6,159 bases of DNA from Ignavibacteriota bacterium (GCA_003135995.1 PNBM01000226.1:1371-7529); one strand, 5' to 3'; positions 1 to 6,159 are shown, numbered from the stretch's first letter. The notes: a model not told the origin generated them from the sequence alone. Numbers and translations: made by a program.

Positions 1-628
1 AGAACCTACTTACACTCTTGATTATGAATTTATTGATAAATTTATTACCGGAACGGATGCGATAATAGTAAATATGATTTCCGGTGTGGATATAACACTC
101 GACACTTTTAAAAAAATCAGAAATAAATTTAAAGGCTTAATTCACATCGATATTCATAATCTCGTAATGAAAACAAATGAGGACGGTTCGAGGGAACATA
201 CGAATCTTCAGGACTGGAGAGAGTGGTGCTCTGTTCCGACTACAATGCAAATGAACGAATTTGAAGTTACTTCTTTATCCAGAACTTTAAAAAACGAATA
301 TGAAATTATAGAGGAGATATTAATTAATTCGAAAAATGATGTCGAGGGGGTTATTATCACGAGAGGAAAAATCGGTGTGAGCGGCTTTCAGAAGAAAGAA
401 AAAATATTCGGAAATGAAAAATTTTTTGATCTCGAAAGAGAAGATGTCGGTGCCGTCGAAAATCCGGATTTTATAGACAGTACGGGATGCGGTGATGTGT
501 TCGCGGCTTCATTTACACTGGATTATTCAAAAAATAAAAATTTCAGAAAAAGTCTTCATTATGCAACACGGATAGCATCGTTTAATACCTCCCTCGAAGG
601 AATAAAGGATTTATATAAATTAAAATAA
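1..628 (+). CDS. PfkB/ribokinase-family carbohydrate kinase, 5' truncated
   Basis: The reading frame is open from base 2 to the TAA at 626-628, giving 208 visible residues. Family members are usually about 300 residues, so roughly the first third lies outside the window and the ATG at 74 is internal, not the start. The diagnostic feature is the PfkB C-terminal signature DSTGCGDVFAASF; the aspartate of its GCGD (codon 494-496) corresponds to the catalytic base of the ribokinase fold, and the glycines form the anion hole at the ATP gamma-phosphate. Upstream, NEFEV (residues about 85-89 of the visible part) and GVIITRGKIGVSGF (about 116-129) match the usual N..E and T.G..G elements of the fold. 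Family members phosphorylate sugars, nucleosides or related small molecules in the cytoplasm. The substrate-recognition half is mostly missing, so the substrate cannot be named. GCGD in place of the commoner GAGD is a tolerated variant. The RmlD-like gene follows after 31 bases in the same direction, suggesting co-transcription. Confidence 0.85.
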   Translation, partial: EPTYTLDYEFIDKFITGTDAIIVNMISGVDITLDTFKKIRNKFKGLIHIDIHNLVMKTNEDGSREHTNLQDWREWCSVPTTMQMNEFEVTSLSRTLKNEYEIIEEILINSKNDVEGVIITRGKIGVSGFQKKEKIFGNEKFFDLEREDVGAVENPDFIDSTGCGDVFAASFTLDYSKNKNFRKSLHYATRIASFNTSLEGIKDLYKLK

Positions 629-659
629 GTTTTAGAGAAAATAAAAATATGAAAGTAAG

Positions 660-1556
660 ATGAAAAGAATATTGATAACCGGTGCGAATGGTCTGCTGGG
701 ACAGGCGATTACATCATTGTTCAAACGTGAATCTGATTTCGATTTATTACAAAGTTCTGTAGAAGACGCTCCATTTCTCGATATAGGTCTGGATTATATA
801 AAAATGGATATAACGAATAAAGAGGAAGTAAAAAAAACAGTAAATAAATATTCACCTGATGTAATTTTAAATTGTGCTGCTTTTACAGATGTTGATAAAT
901 GTGAAACAGAACGGGAACAGTGCTGGAGGCTGAACGTAGATGCAATAAAAAATCTTATTATATCTGCGCGACCTAATAACCTGAAAATTATACATTATTC
1001 AACTGATTATATATTCGACGGAAAAAACGGTCCATATAAAGAAGATTCTATTCCCCATCCGATTTCGTTTTACGGCAGGTCAAAACTTGCAAGCGAAAAT
1101 GCTTTGATAATCAGCGGCGTTGACTCAATTATAATCAGAACTATGGTGCTTTTTGGAGTGGGCATCAAAGTTAAATCCAATTTTGCATTATGGATGGTAA
1201 ATAATTTAAGAAATAATACTCCGATTAATATTGTGGATGATATGATTGGCAACAGTACTATGGTTGACGACCTTGCTTATGGAACACTGAAAGCACTGGA
1301 AAGAGATGCCAGGGGAATTTATAATATTACAGGTGCCGATATAATATCGCGCTTTGATTTTGCTATGATTTTGTGCGATGTATTTAATTTCAACAAAACC
1401 TTAGTAAGGAAAATTAAGACTAAAGATCTTAATCAACCTGCTTTGCGCCCATTAAATTCAGGATTGATAACTTATAAAGCTGAAACTGAACTGGGATTCA
1501 AGCCGATGGATACTCTCGAAGGTCTGCGTCTTTTTAAATATCAACTGGGCTTTTAA
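660..1556 (+). CDS. RmlD-family (dTDP-4-dehydrorhamnose reductase-like) NAD(P)-dependent short-chain reductase
   Basis: This complete 298-residue protein is the usual length for RmlD/RfbD, an extended short-chain dehydrogenase/reductase that makes dTDP-L-rhamnose from dTDP-4-keto-L-rhamnose in the cytoplasm. The N-terminal Rossmann motif is GANGLLG (residues 8-14), followed by NCAAFTDVDKCE (71-82) at the cofactor edge. The catalytic Ser/Thr lies in STDYIFDG (114-121), and the Tyr-Lys pair is YGRSK (Y138, K142). RPLNSGL (263-269) matches the C-terminal substrate-binding signature RPxxSxL. The fold and family are clear, but the exact substrate is not, because no rmlA, rmlB or rmlC is adjacent. 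Other sugar-nucleotide reductases share these motifs, so I withhold a gene symbol. The ATG at 660 places the Rossmann strand at residue 3 as usual. There is no strong Shine-Dalgarno sequence, and a four-codon ORF ending in an ATGA overlap precedes the start. Confidence 0.85.
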   Translation: MKRILITGANGLLGQAITSLFKRESDFDLLQSSVEDAPFLDIGLDYIKMDITNKEEVKKTVNKYSPDVILNCAAFTDVDKCETEREQCWRLNVDAIKNLIISARPNNLKIIHYSTDYIFDGKNGPYKEDSIPHPISFYGRSKLASENALIISGVDSIIIRTMVLFGVGIKVKSNFALWMVNNLRNNTPINIVDDMIGNSTMVDDLAYGTLKALERDARGIYNITGADIISRFDFAMILCDVFNFNKTLVRKIKTKDLNQPALRPLNSGLITYKAETELGFKPMDTLEGLRLFKYQLGF

Positions 1557-1561
1557 AGAGC

Positions 1562-1646
1562 AATGTTAAATGTTAAATTAAGAGCTTAAGAGCAATAAAA
1601 ACTTTACAAACTTTATAACTTTACAAACTTTATAACTTTACAAACT
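1562..1646. repeat. Nested short tandem repeats immediately upstream of serS
   Basis: Three tandem repeats follow one another in the spacer between the reductase gene and serS. AATGTTA occurs twice (1562-1568, 1569-1575). TTAAGAGC occurs twice (1578-1585, 1586-1593). A 17-base unit, ACTTTACAAACTTTATA, occurs 2.7 times without mismatch (1601-1617, 1618-1634, 1635-1646). The 17-base unit itself alternates ACTTTACAA and ACTTTATA. The array ends four bases before the serS ATG, so it forms the whole proximal leader. No hairpin, Shine-Dalgarno sequence or coding capacity is evident. The function is unknown. Confidence 0.9.
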
Positions 1647-1650
1647 AAGT

Positions 1651-2925
1651 ATGTTAGATATTAAATTGATACGCGAGAATCCCGATTACGTAAGGGATAA
1701 ACTGAAATTAAGGAATGAGGACGACAAAGTAATTTTAAAAGTTCTTGAAATTGATAAGAAACGTCTTGAAGTCATAAAAAAAGCCGAAACATTGAAGGAG
1801 ATTCGGAACAAGGTTTCCGATGAAATCGGTGCTATGAAAAAGAAAAAGGAAAATGCCGCTGAAAAAATTTCAGAGATGAAAAAAGTTTCGGATGATATAA
1901 AAACGCTTGATGAAGAGTTAAAAAAAATCGATGATGAAATAAAAAATGAATTATATTACATTCCTGCACTGCCGGCTGATAACGTACCGTTCGGAAAAAC
2001 GGCTGATGATAATGTGCAGGTGAAAATCTCGGGCGAGAAAAAAATATTTGATTTTAAAGTAAAAGACCACATCGAACTTTCGAAAAAATTCGACATACTC
2101 GATTTTGAGCGCGGTGCAAAAATTACAGGCAGCGGATTTCCTTTATATAAAGGCAAAGGAGCCACAATTGAAAGAGCTTTGATAAATTATATGCTTGACA
2201 CACATATTCAAAACGGGTACTGTGAGGTACTGACGCCTGTTCTGGTAAACCGTGCATCGATGGAAGCGGCAGAGAAAGTGCCTAAATTTGAAGAAGATAT
2301 GTATCATGTTGACCTTGATGATTTATTTGCAATACCTACAGCAGAGGTACCGATAATAAATATTCATCGTGATGAAATATTAAAGCAGGAAGATTTACCC
2401 ATTAAATATTGCGGTTTTACAAATTGCTTCAGGCGCGAAGCCGGAAGTTATGGTAAAGATACAAAAGGCTTTTTACGCGTTCATCAGTTTAATAAAGTAG
2501 AATTAATTAATATCTGTTTGCCCGAAAATTCCTATTATGAAATGGAAAAAATGCTTGCAGATGCCTGCAGGATTCTTGAAGGACTAAAAGTTCATTACAG
2601 GGTAATCGAACTCTGCACGGGCGATATAGGATTTTCTGCGAGTAAATGTTATGATATAGAGGTATGGTCGTATGCGGAAAACAAATGGCTGGAAGCTTCA
2701 TCGGTAAGTAACTGTACTGATTTCCAGTCGAGAAGAGCAATGATAAGATTTAAGCGTATACTCGAAGGCGGTAAAACAAAAACCGAACTCGTACATTTAT
2801 TAAACGGCTCGGGACTTGCGACCTCGCGACTAATGGTCGCTTTGCTGGAAGCCAATCAGACAAAAGAGGGAAATATAATTGTACCTGCAGCATTGAGAAA
2901 ATATACGGGTTTTGAGATTATATAA
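1651..2925 (+). CDS. serS: Seryl-tRNA synthetase (SerRS)
   Basis: This cytosolic class II synthetase (EC 6.1.1.11) activates serine with ATP and charges tRNA-Ser, and also tRNA-Sec where present. At 424 residues it has the normal bacterial length. Residues about 1-110 form the charged, Lys/Glu-rich antiparallel coiled-coil arm that grips the long variable arm of tRNA-Ser. The catalytic core follows. A motif 1 region lies around 165-200 ([21 protein letters not shown]). The serine-recognising loop is TAEVP (T230, E232). Motif 2 spans 260-284 with FRREAGS (R261, E263) and RVHQFNKVE. Motif 3 is [18 protein letters not shown] (383-400) with the ATP-binding R393. [20 protein letters not shown] (335-354) and DFQSRR (357-362) are also family hallmarks. 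All key residues are present, so it should be active. The ATG at 1651 gives the canonical [12 protein letters not shown] start. There is no Shine-Dalgarno sequence; the 17-base tandem repeat stops four bases upstream. No T-box-like leader is seen. Confidence 0.98.
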   Translation: MLDIKLIRENPDYVRDKLKLRNEDDKVILKVLEIDKKRLEVIKKAETLKEIRNKVSDEIGAMKKKKENAAEKISEMKKVSDDIKTLDEELKKIDDEIKNELYYIPALPADNVPFGKTADDNVQVKISGEKKIFDFKVKDHIELSKKFDILDFERGAKITGSGFPLYKGKGATIERALINYMLDTHIQNGYCEVLTPVLVNRASMEAAEKVPKFEEDMYHVDLDDLFAIPTAEVPIINIHRDEILKQEDLPIKYCGFTNCFRREAGSYGKDTKGFLRVHQFNKVELINICLPENSYYEMEKMLADACRILEGLKVHYRVIELCTGDIGFSASKCYDIEVWSYAENKWLEASSVSNCTDFQSRRAMIRFKRILEGGKTKTELVHLLNGSGLATSRLMVALLEANQTKEGNIIVPAALRKYTGFEII

Positions 2926-2931
2926 CTTTTG

Positions 2932-2956
2932 CTTTCCCAATCGGGGATTGGGAAAG
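2932..2956 (+). terminator. Perfect hairpin 6 bases after the serS stop, possible terminator
   Basis: CTTTCCCAATC (2932-2942) and its exact reverse complement GATTGGGAAAG (2946-2956) form an 11-bp stem with a GGG loop. The position directly after serS and between convergent genes suits transcription termination or 3'-end protection in either direction. No T-run follows on either strand (the first on + begins about 24 bases later), so it is not a textbook intrinsic terminator. It may instead be part of the wider palindromic repeat element described separately. Confidence 0.5.
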
Positions 2957-3002
2957 AGGGTAGGTTTGATATGATATAATTTTTCTTTTCAATCCTGAAA
3001 CA

Positions 3003-3022
3003 AACCTGATATTCATCAGGTT
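3003..3022 (-). terminator. Perfect 8-bp hairpin downstream of nuoJ, possible terminator
   Basis: AACCTGAT (3003-3010) and ATCAGGTT (3015-3022) pair perfectly around a four-base loop. The outer pair CCTGAA/TTCAGG (2994-2999, 3027-3032) could extend it into a longer interrupted stem. It lies about 40 bases past the nuoJ stop on the minus strand. Beyond it the minus strand runs into an A/T-rich stretch (2980-2990), but not a clean T-run, so termination is plausible rather than shown. An A-run at 3051-3058 gives a U-run in the nuoJ transcript before the hairpin, which is the wrong order for a classical terminator. Confidence 0.4.
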
Positions 3023-3060
3023 AAGGTTCAGGAGGGATTGGGAGAGGGGGAAAAAAAATA

Positions 3061-3573
3061 TTACTCGAATTTCTTTTTTGCAAGTACGACAGCACCGATG
3101 ATTGCGGCAAGTAATATCAACCCGGCTATGATTACGGGAAACGAATATGTTGTAAATAACTCTTTACCTAAATATTCTGCAACACCAATTTGTTCTGCTT
3201 TTAAACTCATTTCATTATATCTCTTATCAAACCCGAAATAGAACGTTAATCCGAGGAGAGACATCAGGGTAATGCATAAAAGTAAAGCCGTTATTTTTTT
3301 ATACCCGAAATTATCACTAAGTTTCTTTTCTTCCTTCAGATTCAGAAGCATTATTACGAAAAGGAACAAAACCATTATGGCACCCATATAAACCAATACC
3401 TGTATAATGGCAATAAACTGTGCTTTCAACAAAAGGTAAATCCCGGATACACAGAAAAAATTAATTATTAAATATATGACACTCATTACAGGATTTTTTC
3501 TTGTAATCATCATAATTCCTGTAAAAACTGCTCCTGATGCAAGAACTATAAAAAGATAAGATTCGAAATTCAT
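3061..3573 (-). CDS. nuoJ: NADH-quinone oxidoreductase (complex I) subunit J
   Basis: NuoJ (the ND6 homologue) is a small integral membrane subunit of the proton-pumping arm of respiratory complex I; its third helix takes part in coupling quinone reduction to proton movement. The protein has 170 residues, normal for the family, with five hydrophobic helices at about 5-23, 27-49, 54-78, 93-114 and 143-165. The hallmark is helix 3, QVLVYMGAIMVLFLFVIMLL (58-77), with the conserved Tyr-x-Gly at Y62 and G64. Its helix 2 region carries NPVMSVIYLIINFF. The loop before helix 5 (AEQIGVAEYLGKELFTTY) and the ending AAIIGAVVLAKKK are also typical. Helix 5 reads FPVIIAG where many homologues, including E. 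coli as I recall it, have a Glu after that position. The gene is solitary: nuoI and nuoK, its usual partners, are absent on both sides. The ATG (complement of 3571-3573) has no Shine-Dalgarno sequence, only A/T-rich DNA upstream. Confidence 0.95.
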   Translation of the reverse strand: MNFESYLFIVLASGAVFTGIMMITRKNPVMSVIYLIINFFCVSGIYLLLKAQFIAIIQVLVYMGAIMVLFLFVIMLLNLKEEKKLSDNFGYKKITALLLCITLMSLLGLTFYFGFDKRYNEMSLKAEQIGVAEYLGKELFTTYSFPVIIAGLILLAAIIGAVVLAKKKFE

Positions 3574-3665
3574 AAAAATAATTATAAAAAAGCGATAGTG
3601 AAAAACTTTATAATATAAAATTAATATATAATATTTGTAACTCTAAAATTAAGTTTAAAAATCCG

Positions 3666-3680
3666 GTTAATCCTATTAAC
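3666..3680. promoter_or_regulatory. Palindrome GTTAATnnnATTAAC in the divergent spacer, possible operator
   Basis: GTTAAT (3666-3671) and ATTAAC (3675-3680) form a perfect 6+6 dyad with a 3-base centre. It lies about 90 bases from each of the divergent nuoJ and TPR gene starts. The size suits a dimeric helix-turn-helix regulator. The spacer (3574-3756) is extremely AT-rich, so such dyads and the several TATAAT matches in it (3609-3614, 3627-3632, 3744-3749) may arise by chance. No regulator gene is nearby. Confidence 0.25.
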
Positions 3681-3756
3681 TTTTAAATATAAATATTGTT
3701 TTTTATATGGATTAGTTCTCTTTTTGTCTTTATAGTTATAACATATAATTTTATTT

Positions 3757-5448
3757 TTGATTGTGACATACTCTTTAAATAAAATATTTTTATTATTATT
3801 TCTGTTAGCCTGTTCCGATTTACCGGCACAGATTAATCTGAACGAAAATAAAACCGTAAAAGATGAGGCGCTTTCTAATTTTATCGAAGGTAAATCCGCG
3901 GAATTAAAAGGTGATTACACCACGTCAATTCAATTTTACAATTATGCACTTAAATACGATAAGTCCCCGGGAATTTATTCTGCGATTTCAAATGCATATT
4001 ATAACCTCGGTAAATACCAGGATGCGTTATTACAAATTAATAATGCCCTGATACTGGATTCAAATGAAACCGATTATCTCGACCAGAAAGCGAAAATATA
4101 TTTTACTTTGAACAAACTCGATAAAGCCTCGGAAATATATGAAAAAATTCTGGACGTCGATTCAAATTATATATTTGCTCTTTTTGCACTTGCCAGGATT
4201 TACCAGGAATTGAAACAGCCGTCTAAAGCAATTGTGATTTATGAAAAAATTACAGATAAGGTAGGGTTTGATTTTGAAATACTGAAAAGAATGTACGATA
4301 TATATTACAATTTCAAAGACTATGATAATTGCATCAAGGTGCTTGAATATGCTTTACAGTTAGACCCTTACAACACATTATACCTCGAACAGTTAGCGGC
4401 ACTTTATGCCAAACAGAATCGTAATGAAGACGCCAAGAAAATATTTGAGAAATTATATGCGGTAAACCCGGGAAACAAAAATATACAAACCGAACTTGCT
4501 AAAATATATTTTAAAAACAACGAAGCAAAAAAAGGGTTTGAAGAATTCGAAAAAATTTCAGGCAAGGGAAATTTATCTTATGAAGATAAACTTCAGATAG
4601 GAGAACTTTATTTTGCACTGATATCACAGGATAATTCAGCGACAGCTATCGCTAAAAATATATTTATTTACCTAAATAATTTATATCCGGAAAAATGGCA
4701 GCCTTATATGTACCTCGGGCAACTGGATTTAAACAATAAAGATAATGCCGCCGCAGAAATAAATTTTAATAAGGCAAGGGAATTTGCGGATACAACGATA
4801 GAGGCTTATGTACAAATCGGTTTATCTTATTTCAGTTTGGGAAAAAACGATGTTGCTAAATCTATTTTTGAAAAAGGTCTTGAAAAATATAATGATGATT
4901 TTAGGTTGTTTTATTTTTACGGAATCACTTTACAAAGAGCGGGTTCTGAGGATAAGTCTATAGAGTTTTTCGAAAAAGCACTGAAATTGTCTCCTAACGA
5001 TATTTCTGTTTTGTCGACTCTTGCTATGGCATACCATTCACAGCATAAATACAGAGAGTCTGATGAAACTTATGAAAAAGCATTAATGATAGACCCGAAT
5101 AATATTTTGATATTAAATAACTACGCTTATGACCTGAGTGTGAGAGACGAAGATTTAAAGAAAGCTAAAAAAATGTCTGAGATTACCGTCGAAAAAGAAC
5201 CTATGAATCCTTCCTATCTTGATACATACGGATGGATATTTTATATGCTTGGAAATTATGATTCAGCAAAAGTATATATCGAGAAAGCTGTATCTATAAA
5301 CGGTTCAAGTGCTGTACTACTCGAACATCTCGGTGATGTGTACTTTGCATTGAAGGATGATTTGAATGCAAAGAAATACTGGATGAAGTCTCTTGAACTG
5401 AATCCCAATAACGATACTATCAAAGAAAAATTAAGGAAGATAGAATAA
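3757..5448 (+). CDS. Exported TPR-repeat protein, probable lipoprotein
   Basis: This 563-residue protein starts with an N-terminal export signal: a short region with Lys9, a hydrophobic core (residues 10-18), then the lipobox LLAC with Cys19. Lipid attachment and outer-membrane or periplasmic location are therefore likely; cleavage after LPAQ (22-25) by signal peptidase I is the alternative. The rest, about 37-551, is a nearly continuous array of around 15 tetratricopeptide units of about 34 residues, several degenerate (for example 241-310). Clear units include GKYQDALLQINNALILD and EKALKLSPND. The last three carry the familiar signature NNYAYDL (454-460), DTYGWIFYMLGNYDSA (489-504) and EHLGDVYFALKDD (523-535). 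TPR arrays scaffold protein-protein contacts; the partner is unknown. There is no ATG near the start: the frame opens after the stop at 3739-3741, leaving TTG at 3757 or GTG at 3763. Both keep the signal sequence, so the start is uncertain by two codons. trxB follows after 34 bases. Confidence 0.88.
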   Translation: MIVTYSLNKIFLLLFLLACSDLPAQINLNENKTVKDEALSNFIEGKSAELKGDYTTSIQFYNYALKYDKSPGIYSAISNAYYNLGKYQDALLQINNALILDSNETDYLDQKAKIYFTLNKLDKASEIYEKILDVDSNYIFALFALARIYQELKQPSKAIVIYEKITDKVGFDFEILKRMYDIYYNFKDYDNCIKVLEYALQLDPYNTLYLEQLAALYAKQNRNEDAKKIFEKLYAVNPGNKNIQTELAKIYFKNNEAKKGFEEFEKISGKGNLSYEDKLQIGELYFALISQDNSATAIAKNIFIYLNNLYPEKWQPYMYLGQLDLNNKDNAAAEINFNKAREFADTTIEAYVQIGLSYFSLGKNDVAKSIFEKGLEKYNDDFRLFYFYGITLQRAGSEDKSIEFFEKALKLSPNDISVLSTLAMAYHSQHKYRESDETYEKALMIDPNNILILNNYAYDLSVRDEDLKKAKKMSEITVEKEPMNPSYLDTYGWIFYMLGNYDSAKVYIEKAVSINGSSAVLLEHLGDVYFALKDDLNAKKYWMKSLELNPNNDTIKEKLRKIE

Positions 5449-5468
5449 TAAATATTTTTAATTAATTT

Positions 5469-5473
5469 AAGGA
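5469..5473 (+). promoter_or_regulatory. Ribosome binding site of trxB
   Basis: AAGGA lies nine bases before the ATG at 5483, an acceptable Shine-Dalgarno spacing. It favours this start over the in-frame ATG at 5492. It is the only convincing Shine-Dalgarno sequence in the window; the starts of the reductase gene, serS, nuoJ and the TPR gene have none. Confidence 0.55.
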
Positions 5474-5482
5474 AAAATAAAT

Positions 5483-6159
5483 ATGGCGGAAATGCAAAAT
5501 CATTCTAAAGTACTAATTATAGGTTCAGGTCCGGCAGGATTTACAGCGGCTTTATATACTGCACGTGCAAATTTAAATCCGGTTTTATTTGAAGGGACGC
5601 AGCCCGGAGGGCAACTCATGATAACTACAGACATAGAAAATTACCCCGGATTTGAGCATGGAATCGCGGGTCCGACTTTAATGGATATTATGCGGAAACA
5701 GGTTCAAAGATTCGGAACAACTACATATTATAAAACCATTGAGAAAATAGATTTTTCAAAAAAACCTTTCGAACTATATTCGGATGATGGTACAAAATAT
5801 ACATCTGATACGGTTATAGTTGCTACGGGTGCCTCGGCAAGATATCTCGGGCTTGCCTCGGAAAAAGAATATATGGGAGCGGGAGTTTCAGCCTGTGCGA
5901 CATGCGATGGATTCTTTTTCAGGAATCAGAAAGTTGTTGTGGTCGGCGGCGGTGATACTGCGATGGAAGAAGCAAATTACCTTGCTCATATATGTTCTGA
6001 AGTGTTACTTATTCACAGAAGAGAAGTATTCAGAGCTTCTAGTATAATGCTCGACCGTGTAAAGAAACATGATAAAATAAAAATGATGTTGAACACTGTT
6101 GTGGATGAAGTTATCGGAAAAAATGAAGCAGGGAGAAAAACAGTGACCGGTGTTAGATT
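5483..6159 (+). CDS. trxB: Thioredoxin reductase (NADPH), 3' truncated
   Basis: TrxB is a cytoplasmic FAD enzyme (EC 1.8.1.9) that passes electrons from NADPH through a redox disulfide to thioredoxin, supporting ribonucleotide reduction, protein disulfide reduction and oxidative defence. The first 225 residues are visible of the usual 310-330. They show the FAD-binding GSGPAG (14-19), PGGQLM and ENYPGF (41-57), the ATG loop VIVATGAS (111-118), and the active-site CATC (C138, C141) followed by D142. The NADPH domain has GGGDTA (155-160) and HRREVFR (178-184); R179, R180 and R184 match the residues that bind the NADPH 2'-phosphate, which argues for NADPH over NADH. This is the low-molecular-weight bacterial type and appears fully functional as far as it is visible; the last 85-105 residues lie outside. 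The frame runs open to base 6159. The 34-base gap after the TPR gene suggests co-transcription. Confidence 0.97.
   Translation, partial: MAEMQNHSKVLIIGSGPAGFTAALYTARANLNPVLFEGTQPGGQLMITTDIENYPGFEHGIAGPTLMDIMRKQVQRFGTTTYYKTIEKIDFSKKPFELYSDDGTKYTSDTVIVATGASARYLGLASEKEYMGAGVSACATCDGFFFRNQKVVVVGGGDTAMEEANYLAHICSEVLLIHRREVFRASSIMLDRVKKHDKIKMMLNTVVDEVIGKNEAGRKTVTGVR

Larger units (their letters stand above)
2932..3050. repeat. Palindromic intergenic element between convergent serS and nuoJ
   Basis: This spacer is bounded by related motifs. CTTTCCCAATC at 2932-2942 is inverted relative to GATTGGGAGAG at 3036-3046, matching at 10 of 11 positions. GATTGGGAAAGAGGG (2946-2960) and GATTGGGAGAGGGGG (3036-3050) are direct repeats matching at 13 of 15. 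Between them lies a nested structure. CCTGAA (2994-2999) pairs with TTCAGG (3027-3032) around an inner perfect 8-bp hairpin, AACCTGAT/ATCAGGTT (3003-3010, 3015-3022), with loop ATTC. The GC-richer arms stand out against the surrounding AT-rich DNA. The layout resembles a dispersed REP- or MITE-like intergenic repeat, but membership of a genomic family cannot be judged from one copy. Confidence 0.55.

Noticed and set aside
1070..1252. 60-codon minus-strand ORF opposite the reductase gene
   Set aside because: It is hydrophobic only because it is the reverse complement of the reductase coding sequence. No start signal or family resemblance is visible.
2698..2712. SerRS has SSVSN where many homologues have SSCSN
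   Set aside because: The Cys is not catalytic, and I recall Val at this site in Bacteroidota-type SerRS. All substrate-binding residues are intact, so there is no reason to suspect altered function.
1956..2855. Three minus-strand ORFs of 68-77 codons opposite serS
   Set aside because: They overlap the SerRS catalytic motifs on the other strand, have no recognisable features, and two overlap each other.
2961..2968. TAGGTTTG, an exact match to the Bacteroidota -7 promoter element TAnnTTTG
   Set aside because: On the + strand it would drive only antisense RNA to nuoJ, and the nearest TTTG upstream (2928-2931) is about 29 bases away, too far for a -33 element. Likely chance.
3038..3241. 67-codon + strand ORF opposite nuoJ
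   Set aside because: It is antisense to the strongly conserved C-terminal half of nuoJ and starts inside the palindromic spacer. It is a shadow of the real gene.
3581..3586. TATAAT on the minus strand just upstream of nuoJ
   Set aside because: No -35 partner is visible, the DNA is extremely AT-rich, and it lies only about 8 bases from the ATG. It is not good enough to call a promoter.
5820..6047. 75-codon + strand ORF inside trxB
   Set aside because: It lies in another frame within the clear trxB reading frame (5483 to the window end), which carries the FAD, CATC and NADPH motifs. The short ORF has no recognisable domain.

Overview
The window is AT-rich, densely coded chromosomal DNA holding six protein genes and no visible RNA gene, CRISPR array, transposase or phage gene. 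The low GC, the near absence of Shine-Dalgarno sequences except before trxB, and the character of the SerRS and NuoJ proteins fit a free-living member of the Bacteroidota/Ignavibacteriota/Chlorobi group. That placement is an inference from general character, not from a marker tree.

Layout. Positions 1-628 (+) hold the C-terminal two thirds of a PfkB/ribokinase-family kinase cut by the window edge. After 31 bases comes an RmlD-type NAD(P)-dependent reductase (660-1556, +). A 94-base spacer packed with short tandem repeats leads directly to serS, the seryl-tRNA synthetase gene (1651-2925, +). Between serS and the next, convergent, gene lies a 135-base spacer with two perfect hairpins and related GATTGGG motifs. 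nuoJ, a membrane subunit of respiratory complex I, stands alone on the minus strand (3061-3573). A 183-base AT-rich divergent spacer follows. A large exported protein made of about 15 TPR units (3757-5448, +) comes next, and 34 bases later trxB, thioredoxin reductase (5483 to the window end, +, truncated).

How the genes relate. The kinase and reductase are close enough for one transcript and may share a sugar or sugar-nucleotide role. serS is a housekeeping translation gene whose repeat-filled leader suggests its own expression signals. nuoJ normally sits between nuoI and nuoK, and here it has neither as a neighbour. The TPR protein and trxB are probably co-transcribed, but no functional link can be read from sequence.

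I found no evidence of a new multi-gene system. The points most worth a second look are the solitary nuoJ, the nested tandem repeats touching the serS start, the palindromic element between serS and nuoJ, and the non-ATG start of the TPR protein.
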